A stretch of DNA of 64,000 nt from Micromonospora coerulea (GCF_016598485.1 NZ_JAEMUW010000015.1:1-64000), one strand, 5' to 3'. Counted from the first letter of the stretch, positions 47,024-56,888 are shown. The notes: generated by a model not told the origin, from the sequence alone. Numbers and translations are program-made.

Positions 47024-47662
47024 TCACGGCCGCTCTTTCCTGGACTCTCCAGGCGGAGGCGGGCTGTTGTCTTCTCGTCGGCCGCCGGCTGTCCCGGGGT
47101 GCGGGACGGTCGGGGCTCGGCCGGAGCGCTCATTGGCGATGAGCTCCTCCAGCCAGCGGACCTCACGCTCACAGGCGTCGAGGCCGTGGCGCTGCAGTTC
47201 CAGGGTGTACGCGTCGAGCCGCTCGGCTGCCCGGCCGAGCACGTCACGAAGTCCTTCGCGACGCTCCTCGATCTTTCGACGACGACCTTCCAGGATCCGG
47301 AGCCGGGTGGCCTGGTCGGTCCGGGCGAAGAACGCGAAGTGCACGCCGAAGCCCGTGTCGTCGTACGTCTCGGGACCAGCCTGCGCTATCAGTTGGGCGA
47401 AGCGTTCCTTGCCCTCCGCGGTAATGGTGTAGACCACCCGACCGCGTCGGCTGGTCAGCGCGGGAACCTCCTCGGCGGTCGCGGGTGTCTCGGCGGCTTC
47501 GGTGATCCAGCCCGCCGCCTGCAGCCGGCGCAGGGTCGGGTAGAGCGAGCCGTAGCTGATCGCCGCCCGGATGGCGCCGAGCTTGGCGGTCAGCTCCTTG
47601 CGCAGCTCATAGCCGTGCATGGGAGCCTCCTGCAGGAGGCCGAGGATGGCGAACTCGAGCAC
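47024..47662 (-). CDS. PadR-family transcriptional regulator
   Basis: 212 aa from the GTG at 47662 ([20 protein letters not shown]). PadR winged helix with [20 protein letters not shown], followed by a long helical C-terminal dimerisation region ([20 protein letters not shown]) and a Pro-rich tail. Immediately upstream of ino1 and likely its regulator. A 25-bp palindrome 41 bp before the start is the probable operator. Confidence 0.9.
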   Translation of the reverse strand: MLEFAILGLLQEAPMHGYELRKELTAKLGAIRAAISYGSLYPTLRRLQAAGWITEAAETPATAEEVPALTSRRGRVVYTITAEGKERFAQLIAQAGPETYDDTGFGVHFAFFARTDQATRLRILEGRRRKIEERREGLRDVLGRAAERLDAYTLELQRHGLDACEREVRWLEELIANERSGRAPTVPHPGTAGGRREDNSPPPPGESRKERP

Positions 47663-47702
47663 GGGCCATCCCTTCTTACCCCCGGCGCGGAGCGGTAACC
47701 GC

Positions 47703-47727
47703 CGCGATGTATCGGACCGATACATCG
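47703..47727. promoter_or_regulatory. PadR operator palindrome
   Basis: Two perfect 12-bp arms, GCGATGTATCGG and CCGATACATCGC, around a single central base. It lies 41 bp upstream of padR and about 110 bp upstream of the divergent DUF5318 gene. ATGTAT...ATACAT is the known PadR-type operator shape. Confidence 0.8.
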
Positions 47728-47835
47728 CACGTTAGCGGAGACCCATGATCAGGGCAAACCCCCGTTCCGAGGTGCTGTCGTCACGGATCGTCACCATGGT
47801 CGCTTCGCCCGGCCGGACCGCGTACCCTTTGCCGC

Positions 47836-48300
47836 ATGCGTACGTCTCGCCAGGTGGTCGACTACTCGCTCCAGAAGCGAGCGGTGCTGCGTGAGCTGCA
47901 CGCCGGCCGGATCGGCACGTACGACGTCTGCGATGCCTCGCCGTACCTGAAGAACGCGGCTCGGTTCCATGGCGAACCGACCGACGAGCGTTGCCCGATC
48001 TGCCGCAGCGAGAACCTCATCCACGTCCACTACATTTACGGGGACGAACTCAAGCAGTCCGCCGGCCAGGCGCGAACCCGGGCCGAGTTGCCCGTCCTGG
48101 CGATGACGCTGCGTGAGTTCCAGGTCTTCGTGGTGGAGGTGTGCCTCGGCTGTGACTGGAACCATCTCATCGAGCAGTTCCTGCTCGGCCGGGACGGGCT
48201 GGCCGGCGGCACGGAGGACGGGTCGGAGCAGGGCGCGGTGAAGGGCTCGGCCGCGCCGAACGGTTCCACCCCTCGTCGAAGGCGAGAGGCGCAACGGTGA
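47836..48300 (+). CDS. DUF5318 family zinc-ribbon-like protein
   Basis: 154 aa. Begins MRTSRQVVDYSLQKRAVLRE; two Cys pairs (RCPICRSEN and VEVCLGCDWNHL) form a likely zinc ribbon. The C-terminal ~35 residues are disordered and basic. Family of unknown function, conserved in actinobacteria between padR and the bifunctional PBP gene, which follows here by about 200 bp. Confidence 0.85.
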   Translation: MRTSRQVVDYSLQKRAVLRELHAGRIGTYDVCDASPYLKNAARFHGEPTDERCPICRSENLIHVHYIYGDELKQSAGQARTRAELPVLAMTLREFQVFVVEVCLGCDWNHLIEQFLLGRDGLAGGTEDGSEQGAVKGSAAPNGSTPRRRREAQR

Positions 48301-48497
48301 TTCCAGCTGTATCGGCCGACCCCGGCCCGGTGGACGACGGGTGGGTGGACCGACAGCTTCGACGTCTGATTGGTCCGATTACTTCGGATTCGACGCCTGC
48401 GCCCCGGCCCGTCCGGGGTGTAGCGTCTCGTGGTCCAGCTCACGGCAACCCGGTGGTGGCGCGTCCGCGCCCCACCGCGACCGGCAGGGTGTGAGGA

Positions 48498-51308
48498 ATG
48501 AACTACGGCGATCCCAGTTCTTCGCGTGGGCGGGCTCAGATCCCGGGCCCGAACGGCGACCCCGGTGGGAGCCCGCACGGCAACGGCTGGTCAACCGCGC
48601 CGGAGGGTGGGGCCTCGGCCCGCGCCTCCGTGCCGGCCCGGGGCTCCGCGTCCGGCGGACGCGCCTCGGTCGGCGGCGCGGCCCCGGTACCGCGCGGCGG
48701 CGCCGCGGGCTCGGCCTCGGCGGGCCGGGCCGGCGCGGGACGAGCCTCGGTGCCGGTCTCCCCGGCGCCCGGTGGCGCGTCGGGTCGGGCCGGCGCCGGG
48801 CGTGCGTCGGTGCCGGTCTCCCCGGCCCCGGGTGGCCCGGCGGGTCGGGCCTCGGTCGGCGCGGCGGCGGTGGGCTCGGCCGGTCGGGCGAGCGTCGGCT
48901 CGGCGGCGGTGGGTGGCCGGGCCGCCGTGGCCCGCGCCGGGGTGCCGGGCATGGCGGGCGGCGGCCCGGGTGGACCCGGTGGACCGAACGGCCCCGGCCG
49001 GGGGCGCGGTGGTCGCGGTGACGACCCGGACGCGGTGGCGCGGGCGAAGAAGCGCCGGCGGATCAACATCCTGATCGCCGGCTTCGCGGTCTTCATCATG
49101 CTCGCCGGCATCGGCGTCGTCGGCTTCACCTACTACTCCACGAATGTCATCCTCCCGGAGGACACCACCCCGCCGCTGGCCACCACGATCTACTCCGCGG
49201 ACAAGAAGGTCATCGCCAAGGTCGGCGACCAGAACCGCGAGTTCGTCGCGATCAAGGACATCCCGCAGTGGGTGCAGGACGCGGTCGCCGCCGCCGAGGA
49301 CCGGAACTTCTACCGGCACTCCGGTGTGGACTACAAGGGCATCGCCCGCGCCGCGTGGAACAACTTCACCGGCGGCGACAAGCAGGGCGCCTCGACCATC
49401 ACCCAGCAGTACGCCCGCAACGCCTACGACAACCTCCAGCAGGACACGTACGGTCGGAAGGTGAAGGAGGCGATCCTCGCCTCCAAGCTGAACGACCGGT
49501 ACGACAAGCCGACGATCATGCAGCACTACCTGAACGTCATCTACTTCGGGCGGGGCGCGTACGGCATCCAGGCGGCGGCGCAGACGTACTTCGGCAAGCC
49601 GGCGAAGAACCTCACCGTGGCCGAGGCCGCGGTGCTCGCCGCGCTGATCAAGCAGCCCGAGGCGAGCACGACGCCGGGCGGGCACAAGGGCTACGACCCG
49701 GCGGTCAACAAGGAGGCCGCGCTCGAGCGGTGGAACTACGTGATCGGCGGCATGATCACCGAGGGCTGGCTGGACGCGCCGGGCAAGCCGCAGCACCCGA
49801 CCGAGTACCCGCTCAAGACGCTCAAGAAGCCCAACTCGAAGGGCGTCGGGGTCGACTTCGGCATCAACACGCCGTACGGCAACGTGATCAACTATGTCTC
49901 GCAGGAGATGCGGGACATGAAGCTCTGCACCGACACCGACACCGAGGTCACCCCGACCAGGCCGCTCTGCGCGCAGGCGCTCGCCAAGGGCGGCTACCGG
50001 ATCACCACCACCATCGATACCAAGGTGCAGAAGGCGGCGCTCGAGGCAGCGCAGCGTGCCACCAAGGGCTCCGAACTGAACGGCCAGCCGAAGAACCTGA
50101 TGGCGGCCCTGGTGTCGATCAACCCGAAGAACGGCCGGGTGCTCGCCTACTACGGCGGCGACAACGGCACCGGCACCGACTACGCCGGCAAGAACTACGA
50201 CAACGGCGTCATCAGCGGCGGCCACTCGCCGGGCTCGAGCTTCAAGATTTACACCCTCGCCGCGGCACTGGATGCCGGCAAGGCCCTCGACTCCCGGTGG
50301 AAGGGCAAGGCGTTCACCCCGGAGGGGACGAAGTTCAAGGTCAGCAACGCTGGCTTCGACAACCCGTCCTGCGGCAACTCCTGCACCCTCGAGGTGTCGA
50401 CGCTGAAGTCGCTGAACGTGCCGTTCTACTACGTGACGCAGGAGATCGGCCCGGACAAGGTCGTCGAGATGGCCCGGAACGCCGGCGTCTCGATGATGTG
50501 GCAGACGGACACCAACCCGCCGAAGCCGCACGACCTGACCAAGGAGAACCCGAAGGACCTGGCGCCGTCGCCCTTTTTCCACGTGGTCGGCTACGGCCAG
50601 TACCCGATCACCGTGCTGGACCACGCCAACGGGGTCGCCACCTTCGCCAACGAGGGCAAGTACAACAAGGCGCACTTCGTGATGCGGGTGGAGAAGCAGG
50701 ACCAGCAGACCGGTACCTGGCGCCCGCTCGGTGGCGAGAAGCTCAACCCGCAGCAGCGGATCAAGAAGGACGTCGTGCACGACGTGACCTCGGTGCTGGA
50801 GAAGTACCCGGCCGCGGTGAATCGCCGCCTCGAGGACGGCCGCAAGGCCGCCGAGAAGACCGGTACCTGGGAGCTGAACGAGAAGACCCTCGACAACGGT
50901 GACGCCTGGATGATCGGCTACACGCCGCAGCTCGCCACCGCAGTCTGGGTCGGCAACGCCGGGCCCCGCAAGAAGATCGAGGACAAGGACGGCAACAAGA
51001 TCAGCGGCGCCAAGATGCCGGGTGCCATCTTCCAGCGGTTCATGAACGAGGCGCTCAAGGGCGAGGACAAGGTGGACTTCCCGCCGGCGGCGCACGTCGG
51101 TGACCCGGAATCCGGCAACGGCGAGGCCCCGCCGCCGACCGCCCCGCCGGTGCCGCCGGGCTGCCCGGACCCGCTGAACCCGTTCTGCCCGCCCGTCAAC
51201 GGCAACGGCAACGGCGGAAACACCAACCCGTTCGACCCCCGGCCGGGTGGTGGCGGTGGTGGCGGCGGGATCCTCCCGACCACGGCACCACCGCGGCAGC
51301 CGTACTGA
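48498..51308 (+). CDS. ponA: Bifunctional penicillin-binding protein (PonA-type)
   Basis: 936 aa. A cytoplasmic N-terminal ~180 residues with low-complexity repeats (GRASVPVSPAPGG and SVGSAAVGG types), Gly/Pro-rich. A transmembrane helix is at ~197-217 (ILIAGFAVFIMLAGIGVVGF). GT51 transglycosylase: AAEDRNFYRHSGVDYKGIAR and GASTITQQYARN. Transpeptidase: SxxK in PGSSFKIYTL, SxN in SLNVPFYYV, and KTGT in EKTGTWELN. The tail is Pro/Gly/Asn-rich. Polymerises and cross-links peptidoglycan. A perfect terminator follows. Confidence 0.95.
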   Translation: MNYGDPSSSRGRAQIPGPNGDPGGSPHGNGWSTAPEGGASARASVPARGSASGGRASVGGAAPVPRGGAAGSASAGRAGAGRASVPVSPAPGGASGRAGAGRASVPVSPAPGGPAGRASVGAAAVGSAGRASVGSAAVGGRAAVARAGVPGMAGGGPGGPGGPNGPGRGRGGRGDDPDAVARAKKRRRINILIAGFAVFIMLAGIGVVGFTYYSTNVILPEDTTPPLATTIYSADKKVIAKVGDQNREFVAIKDIPQWVQDAVAAAEDRNFYRHSGVDYKGIARAAWNNFTGGDKQGASTITQQYARNAYDNLQQDTYGRKVKEAILASKLNDRYDKPTIMQHYLNVIYFGRGAYGIQAAAQTYFGKPAKNLTVAEAAVLAALIKQPEASTTPGGHKGYDPAVNKEAALERWNYVIGGMITEGWLDAPGKPQHPTEYPLKTLKKPNSKGVGVDFGINTPYGNVINYVSQEMRDMKLCTDTDTEVTPTRPLCAQALAKGGYRITTTIDTKVQKAALEAAQRATKGSELNGQPKNLMAALVSINPKNGRVLAYYGGDNGTGTDYAGKNYDNGVISGGHSPGSSFKIYTLAAALDAGKALDSRWKGKAFTPEGTKFKVSNAGFDNPSCGNSCTLEVSTLKSLNVPFYYVTQEIGPDKVVEMARNAGVSMMWQTDTNPPKPHDLTKENPKDLAPSPFFHVVGYGQYPITVLDHANGVATFANEGKYNKAHFVMRVEKQDQQTGTWRPLGGEKLNPQQRIKKDVVHDVTSVLEKYPAAVNRRLEDGRKAAEKTGTWELNEKTLDNGDAWMIGYTPQLATAVWVGNAGPRKKIEDKDGNKISGAKMPGAIFQRFMNEALKGEDKVDFPPAAHVGDPESGNGEAPPPTAPPVPPGCPDPLNPFCPPVNGNGNGGNTNPFDPRPGGGGGGGGILPTTAPPRQPY

Positions 51309-51320
51309 TCGACAAGCACC

Positions 51321-51359
51321 GCCGACGGCGGCCGGACCATGCGTCCGGCCGCCGTCGGC
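51321..51359 (+). terminator. Terminator after the PBP gene
   Basis: Perfect 17-bp stem (51321-51337 and 51343-51359) with loop CATGC, 12 bp after the stop. Confidence 0.85.
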
Positions 51360-51429
51360 GTATCCGGGTACCGGAATTTGTGCGGTCGGACGGGACGGCG
51401 GCCCCTGCCGTACGGCAGGATTCCTCTCC

Positions 51430-52971
51430 ATGAGCACCCAGTCGACGGCAGGCATCGACGACGCCGGGACCACCGACCACCCGTCCCGCTCGGACGGCTT
51501 CGTCCGCGGCGTCTCCGAGGTGATCGGCGGACCGCTGGGCGACCACGCGGTCGCGCTGGACCGGCCCGCCGGCCGGGAGGGGCGGTTCTGGACGGCCGCC
51601 CGGATCGTGCTGGCCCTGGTCTGCCTGACCCTGGCCCTGCACTGGGTGCAGAAGTCGCCCTGCCAGGACGGCGCCTGGCAGAACAACGTGCAGTACACCC
51701 GGATGTGCTACACCGATGTGCTGGCGCTCTACTACGCCGAAGGACTCAACGAGGGCAAGGTGCCCTACGCCGACCACCCGGTGGAGTACCCGGTGCTGAC
51801 CGGCTACTTCATGGGCGCGCTCGGGCTGCCGGTGCACGCCCTGGGCGCCGACGACCCGGGCATCAACCAGGGGCAGTGGTTCTACAACCTCAACGCGCTG
51901 GTGCTCAGCGCCCTCGCGGTCGCCACGGTGGGGGTGATCCTCGCGCTGCGCCGCCGCCGACCCTGGGACGCGGCGCTCTTCGCGCTCGCCCCCGCGCTGC
52001 TGCTCACCACCACGGTGAACTGGGACTTCCTTGCCATCGGACTGGCCGCGTTCGGGCTCGCCGCCTGGGCCAAGCGGCGCCCGGGCGGTGACGGTCCGCT
52101 GTGGAGGGTTCTGCGTCCGGTGTTGGCCGGGGTGCTGCTGGGCCTGGCCGGTGCGGCGAAGATGTGGCCGCTGTTCCTGTTCTGGCCGATCCTGGTGCTG
52201 GCCCTGCGCGCCGCCCGGCTGCGGGCCGCGCTCACCGCGATCGCCGCCGGGGCGGTGGTGCTGATCACGGTGAACCTGCCGGTCGCCCTGCCGTACCGGG
52301 AGAACTGGTCCCGCTTCTTCGAGCTGAACACCACCCGGCCCATCGACTGGGGCACCCTCTGGTACATCGGCCGCTACCTGGACGGGAAGGTCAGCCCACC
52401 CACCCCCGGCAACCTCGGGCCGTTCGAGTGGCTGAACGTCCACATCCCGACCCTCAACGCGCTGTCGTACCTGCTCTTCGGGCTGGCCTGCCTGGGCGTG
52501 GCGGCGCTGGCGCTGCTGGCGCCGCGCCGGCCGCGGCTCGCCCCGCTCGCCTTCCTGGTGGTCGCCGCCTTCCTGATCTTCAGCAAGGTCTGGTCCCAGC
52601 AGTTCGTGCTCTGGCTGCTCCCGCTCGCGGTGCTCGCCCGGCCCCGCTGGGGTGCGTTCCTGGCCTGGCAGGTCGCCGAGGTGTGCTACTTCGCCGCGTT
52701 CTACGGCGAGCTGCTCGGTGCCGCCACCAGCCGACCGGTCTTCCCCGAGGGGGTGTTCGTGCTGGCGGCCAGCCTGCGCCTGATCACCGTCGCGGTGCTC
52801 TGCGGCTTCGTGATCCGGGACATCCTCCACCCGGAGCATGACGCGGTCCGCCGCACCTACGCCGACGACCCGGACGGCGGTGTCCTCGACGGCGCCCCCG
52901 ACGCGCCCTGGTACACCAGGCTGCGCGACCGCCCCATCAGCACCCACGGCGAGCCGGCTCAGAGCCGGTAG
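51430..52971 (+). CDS. GT87-family membrane glycosyltransferase
   Basis: 513 aa from ATG. A DUF2029/GT87 polyprenol-phosphate-dependent mannosyltransferase-like protein with about ten transmembrane segments. It has the early extracytoplasmic loop with acidic residues (YADHPVEYPVLTGYFMGALG) and VNWDFLAIGLAAFGLAAWAK. In mycobacteria the equivalent gene follows ponA1, as here. Likely transfers a sugar from a lipid carrier to a wall or membrane glycan; the acceptor is unknown. Its 3' end overlaps that of the next, convergent gene by 13 bp. Confidence 0.85.
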   Translation: MSTQSTAGIDDAGTTDHPSRSDGFVRGVSEVIGGPLGDHAVALDRPAGREGRFWTAARIVLALVCLTLALHWVQKSPCQDGAWQNNVQYTRMCYTDVLALYYAEGLNEGKVPYADHPVEYPVLTGYFMGALGLPVHALGADDPGINQGQWFYNLNALVLSALAVATVGVILALRRRRPWDAALFALAPALLLTTTVNWDFLAIGLAAFGLAAWAKRRPGGDGPLWRVLRPVLAGVLLGLAGAAKMWPLFLFWPILVLALRAARLRAALTAIAAGAVVLITVNLPVALPYRENWSRFFELNTTRPIDWGTLWYIGRYLDGKVSPPTPGNLGPFEWLNVHIPTLNALSYLLFGLACLGVAALALLAPRRPRLAPLAFLVVAAFLIFSKVWSQQFVLWLLPLAVLARPRWGAFLAWQVAEVCYFAAFYGELLGAATSRPVFPEGVFVLAASLRLITVAVLCGFVIRDILHPEHDAVRRTYADDPDGGVLDGAPDAPWYTRLRDRPISTHGEPAQSR

Positions 52972-55037
52972 ACCACCGCGTCGCCGACTTCCTCGCGGGT
53001 GATGCCTAGGCCGTCGACCGGGTTGTCGATGATCCGCTCCCAAGGGGTCCCGGCCAGCTGGCCGCGCAGGACGACCACGTTGCGGATGCCGAGCGTGCGC
53101 AGGTAGTCGACGCTGGGCTGGTCCGGGAAGCCGAGGGTGAGCTCGCGGACCCGGGCCTGACTGTCCGGGGTGAAGCCGCTGCCCCCGTTGACCATGTCCT
53201 GGAACCGGCTGGTCGACCAGAGCATCACCGGCTGGTCCAGGTTCTGGCTGCTGGGCAGGACCAGCAGCGGACCGTCCACCGTGCGCAGGGCCGCGGGTTG
53301 CACCGGTAACACCGGGTGCGGGGTGGTGTTCAGACCCTCGACGAGCACCAGCAACAGGGGCAGCAGGGTGGCCAGCCGCAGCCACGGCCCGGGCCACGCC
53401 GGCACCCGCTCGGCGGCGAGCTCGCGCACCCGGGCGCAGAACGCGGTCACCGCGCCGGCGGCGAGCACGCCGAGCAGCAGGGTCGTCCAGAGCATCATCC
53501 GGCCCGGCGTCCGCAGCCCGTTCCACCCGGGGAGGTACTCGAAGAGCGGCACGTAGGTGAAGGTGCCGCCGAAGAACCGGGTCCCCATGGCCAGGGCCAT
53601 CGTGACCAGCACCCCGGCGAGCAGCAACAACCGGTGCCGCAGCCGCCAGACCGAGAAGAAGAGACCGCCGGCGGCCAGCGCGTAGAGCACGAAGCCGGGC
53701 AGCAGCGTCATCTCCGGGTGCCAGGGCAGCGCGGCGCGCGCCCCCTCATGCAGGCCGCCCCAGATCCGCGATTCCGCTGGCGCGGTGAAGAAGCCGCTCA
53801 CCGGCGGCGAGTAGATGTCGATGTCGCCGAGCGTCCGCTGGGCGTTCGGGTGCAGCTCGGCGACCTTGAAGTACGGCACGGCCAGCAGCGCGCCCACCGC
53901 GGCGAAGAGCGCGCCGCCGACCAGGTCGGCCAGGAGCAGCCGGAGGCCGAACGGGCGCTTCTCGCGCCGGCCCGACCAGCGCCGGCCGCACCAGACGGCG
54001 ATCGAGACCAGCACGATGCCGCCCAGCAGGTACGCGAACGGCAGCCCGATGCCGAAGCCGAGGCTGAGCTGCCACGCCGCCACCACCCACCCGGCGTACG
54101 CCCACCCGGCGTGCCGGCGCCGGGGGCGGTAGCCGTACCGCAGCGACCAGCCGTGCCCCCGGGCGAGCATGGCCAGCGCCAGCGGGATGCCCCCGTTGGA
54201 GAGGATGTGCAGGTGCCCGGCCTGGGCCAGCAGCCAGGGGGCGTACGCGTAGCCGGCGCCGGCCACTGCGGCCCCGATCCGGCCCGCGCCCAGTTGCCGG
54301 GCAAGCGCGTACGCCCCGAACGCGGCGAGGGCGTGGGCGAGCACGAACATGATGTTGTAGCGCAGCACCGCCGCCTCGGGACCGGTGCCGATCATGCCGG
54401 CCGGGGCGTACCCGAGGAGGGTGTCGGAGAAGGCGAAGCTCCACTTCTCCGGAAAGAATGTGTTGGACTGCCAGAGCTGGGCCGGGTCGGTCAGCAGGAT
54501 GTGCCCGGACCAGGCCAGCTGCCAGGACTGCAGGCTCGGGTCCCAGTAGTCCTGCGGCAGCGTGTAGAGCGGATAGCGCAGCGTCGGCCAGGTGAGCAGG
54601 ACGGCCAGGGCCAGCGCGGCCACGCCGGCCAGCGTCCACTCGTGGACCAGGAACCGGCCGACCGCACGGAGCGTCCGGCGGGGGCGGCCGAGCACCGGGT
54701 CGGGGGCGGGACCGAAGGCGGACCAGGCGGCTGCCTGCTCCGTACCCTCGGCGGGCGGTTCCTTGCCGGCGCTGCCGCCCTGCTCGCCGGTCGCGGCGGC
54801 GCCGTCGGTCGCGGGCCTTCTTCCGGTGCCCTCGCCCGGGCCGGCGGTGGGCTCGTCGACGGTGGGCGTGGGCCCGCCCTTCGCGGTGGTCGGGTGCCGA
54901 TCGCCGCTGGTGACGCCGTCTCCCGCCCCGGTGCCGCCGGCGGCCGCACCGTCCCCGCCGGCCGCACCGGCCGGTCCGTCCCCGCCGGCCTGTGCCGCGG
55001 CCGGTCGGTCCTTCGCGTCGGACTGCTCGGTGGTCAT
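52959..55037 (-). CDS. Large GT-C/YfhO-like membrane protein
   Basis: 692 aa. The first ~130 residues are disordered (Gly/Ala/Thr-rich). Then about ten to twelve transmembrane helices with extracytoplasmic loop LYTLPQDYWDPSLQSWQLAW, in the position of the GT-C acidic motif, and YAYAPWLLAQAGHLHIL. The C-terminal domain after the last helix (~600-692) is soluble (LRTLGIRNVVVLRGQLAGTP). Likely a polyprenyl-phosphate-sugar-dependent transferase; specific role unknown. Its start overlaps the nfo-like stop by 4 bp (ATGA). Confidence 0.7.
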   Translation of the reverse strand: MTTEQSDAKDRPAAAQAGGDGPAGAAGGDGAAAGGTGAGDGVTSGDRHPTTAKGGPTPTVDEPTAGPGEGTGRRPATDGAAATGEQGGSAGKEPPAEGTEQAAAWSAFGPAPDPVLGRPRRTLRAVGRFLVHEWTLAGVAALALAVLLTWPTLRYPLYTLPQDYWDPSLQSWQLAWSGHILLTDPAQLWQSNTFFPEKWSFAFSDTLLGYAPAGMIGTGPEAAVLRYNIMFVLAHALAAFGAYALARQLGAGRIGAAVAGAGYAYAPWLLAQAGHLHILSNGGIPLALAMLARGHGWSLRYGYRPRRRHAGWAYAGWVVAAWQLSLGFGIGLPFAYLLGGIVLVSIAVWCGRRWSGRREKRPFGLRLLLADLVGGALFAAVGALLAVPYFKVAELHPNAQRTLGDIDIYSPPVSGFFTAPAESRIWGGLHEGARAALPWHPEMTLLPGFVLYALAAGGLFFSVWRLRHRLLLLAGVLVTMALAMGTRFFGGTFTYVPLFEYLPGWNGLRTPGRMMLWTTLLLGVLAAGAVTAFCARVRELAAERVPAWPGPWLRLATLLPLLLVLVEGLNTTPHPVLPVQPAALRTVDGPLLVLPSSQNLDQPVMLWSTSRFQDMVNGGSGFTPDSQARVRELTLGFPDQPSVDYLRTLGIRNVVVLRGQLAGTPWERIIDNPVDGLGITREEVGDAVVYRL

Positions 55038-55825
55038 GCGGCCGGCGTCCCGGTGCCGAGCTGCCCGCGCAGGAGGGCGATGTCGGCGGCCTGGCCCTCG
55101 ACCCCGCCCGGGGTCTCCACGATGACCGGGGCGCCGGCGGCCCGGATCACCGCCACCACCAGGTCCGGGTCGATCGTGCCGCCGTCGAGGTTGTCGTGCC
55201 GGTCCTGCCCGGAGTTGAAGGCGCCCTTGGAGTTGTTGGCATGCACCAGGTCGATCCGGCCGGTGATCGCCTTGACCCGGTCGACCAGCCCCAGCAACTC
55301 CTCGCCGCCGGCGTGGGCGTGGCAGGTGTCGAGGCAGAAGCCCACCTCGTAGTCGGACAGGGCGTCCCAGAGCCGGGCCAGCGCGTCGAGGTGCCGGGCG
55401 CAGGCGTTGTCGCCGCCGGCGGTGTTCTCGATCAGGACCGGGAGCGGGAAGCCGCCCGAGTCGGCCGCGTACGCGAAGGTCTTCCGCCAGTTGTCGAAGC
55501 CGACCGTCAGGTCGTCACCGGCGTTGACGTGACCGCCGTGCACGATGAGCCCCTTCGCGCCGATCGCCGCCGCAGCGGTGGCGTGGCCCAGCAGCAGCTT
55601 GCGGCTCGGGATCCGGATCCGGTTGTTGAGCGTGGCCACGTTGATGACGTACGGCGCGTGGACGTAGAGGTCGACGTCCGCATCGCGCAGCCGGTCGGCG
55701 TCCGCCCGGGGCTTCGGCGCCTTCCAGCCCTGGGGATCGGAGAGGAAGAACTGCACGGCCTCGGCGTCGCGGGCGGCGGCCTCGGCCAGCGGGTCGGTCG
55801 GATCGACGTGGGCTCCGATTCGCAT
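55034..55825 (-). CDS. nfo: Endonuclease IV-type AP endonuclease
   Basis: 263 aa. TIM-barrel AP-endonuclease family 2: MRIGAHVDPTDPLAEAAARD, VHAPYVINVA, LIVHGGHVNAGDD, VLIENTAGGDN, CLDTCHAHAGGEEL, HANNSKGAFNSGQDRHDNLD and VIVETPG. The trinuclear-zinc ligand pattern (His, Glu, Asp, His) appears complete. Slightly shorter than E. coli Nfo (~285). Cleaves abasic sites. Translationally coupled with the membrane protein downstream, which has no obvious link to repair. Confidence 0.9.
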   Translation of the reverse strand: MRIGAHVDPTDPLAEAAARDAEAVQFFLSDPQGWKAPKPRADADRLRDADVDLYVHAPYVINVATLNNRIRIPSRKLLLGHATAAAAIGAKGLIVHGGHVNAGDDLTVGFDNWRKTFAYAADSGGFPLPVLIENTAGGDNACARHLDALARLWDALSDYEVGFCLDTCHAHAGGEELLGLVDRVKAITGRIDLVHANNSKGAFNSGQDRHDNLDGGTIDPDLVVAVIRAAGAPVIVETPGGVEGQAADIALLRGQLGTGTPAA

Positions 55826-56499
55826 GCAGGGGAGCCTACGTCGCGCCCCCGACGTGCGGGGTCACGGCGGCGCCGGGTGTCCGCCACGCGGTTCGGCGGC
55901 GCGGTGCGCGGGCCGGCGAAGGGGGTGCGTCACCCGGCGGGCGGGCGGTCGTTGTCCGAAGTGGGATCGATGGTCGACGCTCCGCTCGGCGCGGTTCACC
56001 CGCGCCCGGCCGGGAAGAGACCGCCGGAAAATGCGTCGCCCCGCCGTGCGGCCCGGCACGACGGGGCGGCATCCCGGCTCGCGTCACCGGTGGCCGGATC
56101 CGCGGGTGTTGGGGCAAATTCCTCCATTTACCCCAACAGGTGATGAGAGCCGTTGTATGGTCAGATCAGCTGACAACACGATAAAGCTCCGCGGGGCGTC
56201 CTCGATCCAACCTCATCGGTGTGGTCGTTCCTCCCCAGGTCCCACCCAAGGAATGCGGACGGGACGCCCCGCGGCCTCGTGGACAGGGGTCCACCTCCGG
56301 TGCTCGACACCGGCGGTGGGCCCCTGTTCGCGCGCCCGGCCGGTGCGGCCGACCGGCCCCGGGCATGATCGTCCGGACCGGGTATCCTGGTCCGGTTGTC
56401 CGCGTCCGGCCGGGTCCCCCCGGTACCGGGCGGGCCACGACGCAGACCTCCTGCCACGGAAGGACCGTGGCCGCTTAGCCCACAGGAGGTGAGTACGTC
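55826..56499. other. rpsF upstream region
   Basis: 674 bp without a supported gene. It holds the promoter and leader of the rpsF operon. A TATCCT -10-like element lies at 56383-56388 with no clear -35. A small hairpin directly before the rpsF ribosome-binding site is listed separately. 55830-56350 shows no assignable element. Confidence 0.6.
56454..56473 (+). promoter_or_regulatory. Candidate S6 (S6:S18) autoregulatory leader hairpin
   Basis: CCACGG-AAGGA-CCGTGG followed by CCG, ending about 12 nt before the AGGAGG of rpsF. Bacterial rpsF leaders often carry an S6:S18-binding hairpin, and this position fits, but the structure is small and I cannot match it to the family model by eye. Confidence 0.35.
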
Positions 56500-56790
56500 T
56501 TGCGTCATTACGAAGTCATGGTGATCCTCGACCCCAGCCTCGAGGAGCGCACCGTCGCCCCGTCGCTCGACACGTACCTGAACGTGATCCGGACCGCGGG
56601 TGGCTCGGTGGAGAAGACCGACGTGTGGGGCCGCCGGCGCCTCGCGTACGAGATCAACAAGAAGGCCGAGGGCATCTACGCCGTCGTCGACCTGCAGGCC
56701 ACGCCTGCGGCGGTGGCCGAGCTGGACCGTCAGCTGCGGCTCAACGAGTCCGTGCTGCGCACCAAGGTCATCCGGCCGGAGATGCGCTAA
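56500..56790 (+). CDS. rpsF: 30S ribosomal protein S6
   Basis: 96 aa from a TTG start 10 nt after [26 protein letters not shown], then [20 protein letters not shown], the standard S6 sequence. First gene of rpsF-ssb-rpsR-rplI. The rare TTG start may lower expression and is common at this locus. Confidence 0.98.
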   Translation: MRHYEVMVILDPSLEERTVAPSLDTYLNVIRTAGGSVEKTDVWGRRRLAYEINKKAEGIYAVVDLQATPAAVAELDRQLRLNESVLRTKVIRPEMR

Positions 56791-56888
56791 GCATTCAACC
56801 CCGGTTCGCCCGGATCAGCCTCATCGGCTCTGTCGTACGGCTCTGAGAGCCTGTACGCGGGATCTGATGAGTGCGCGAGGAGATGGTC

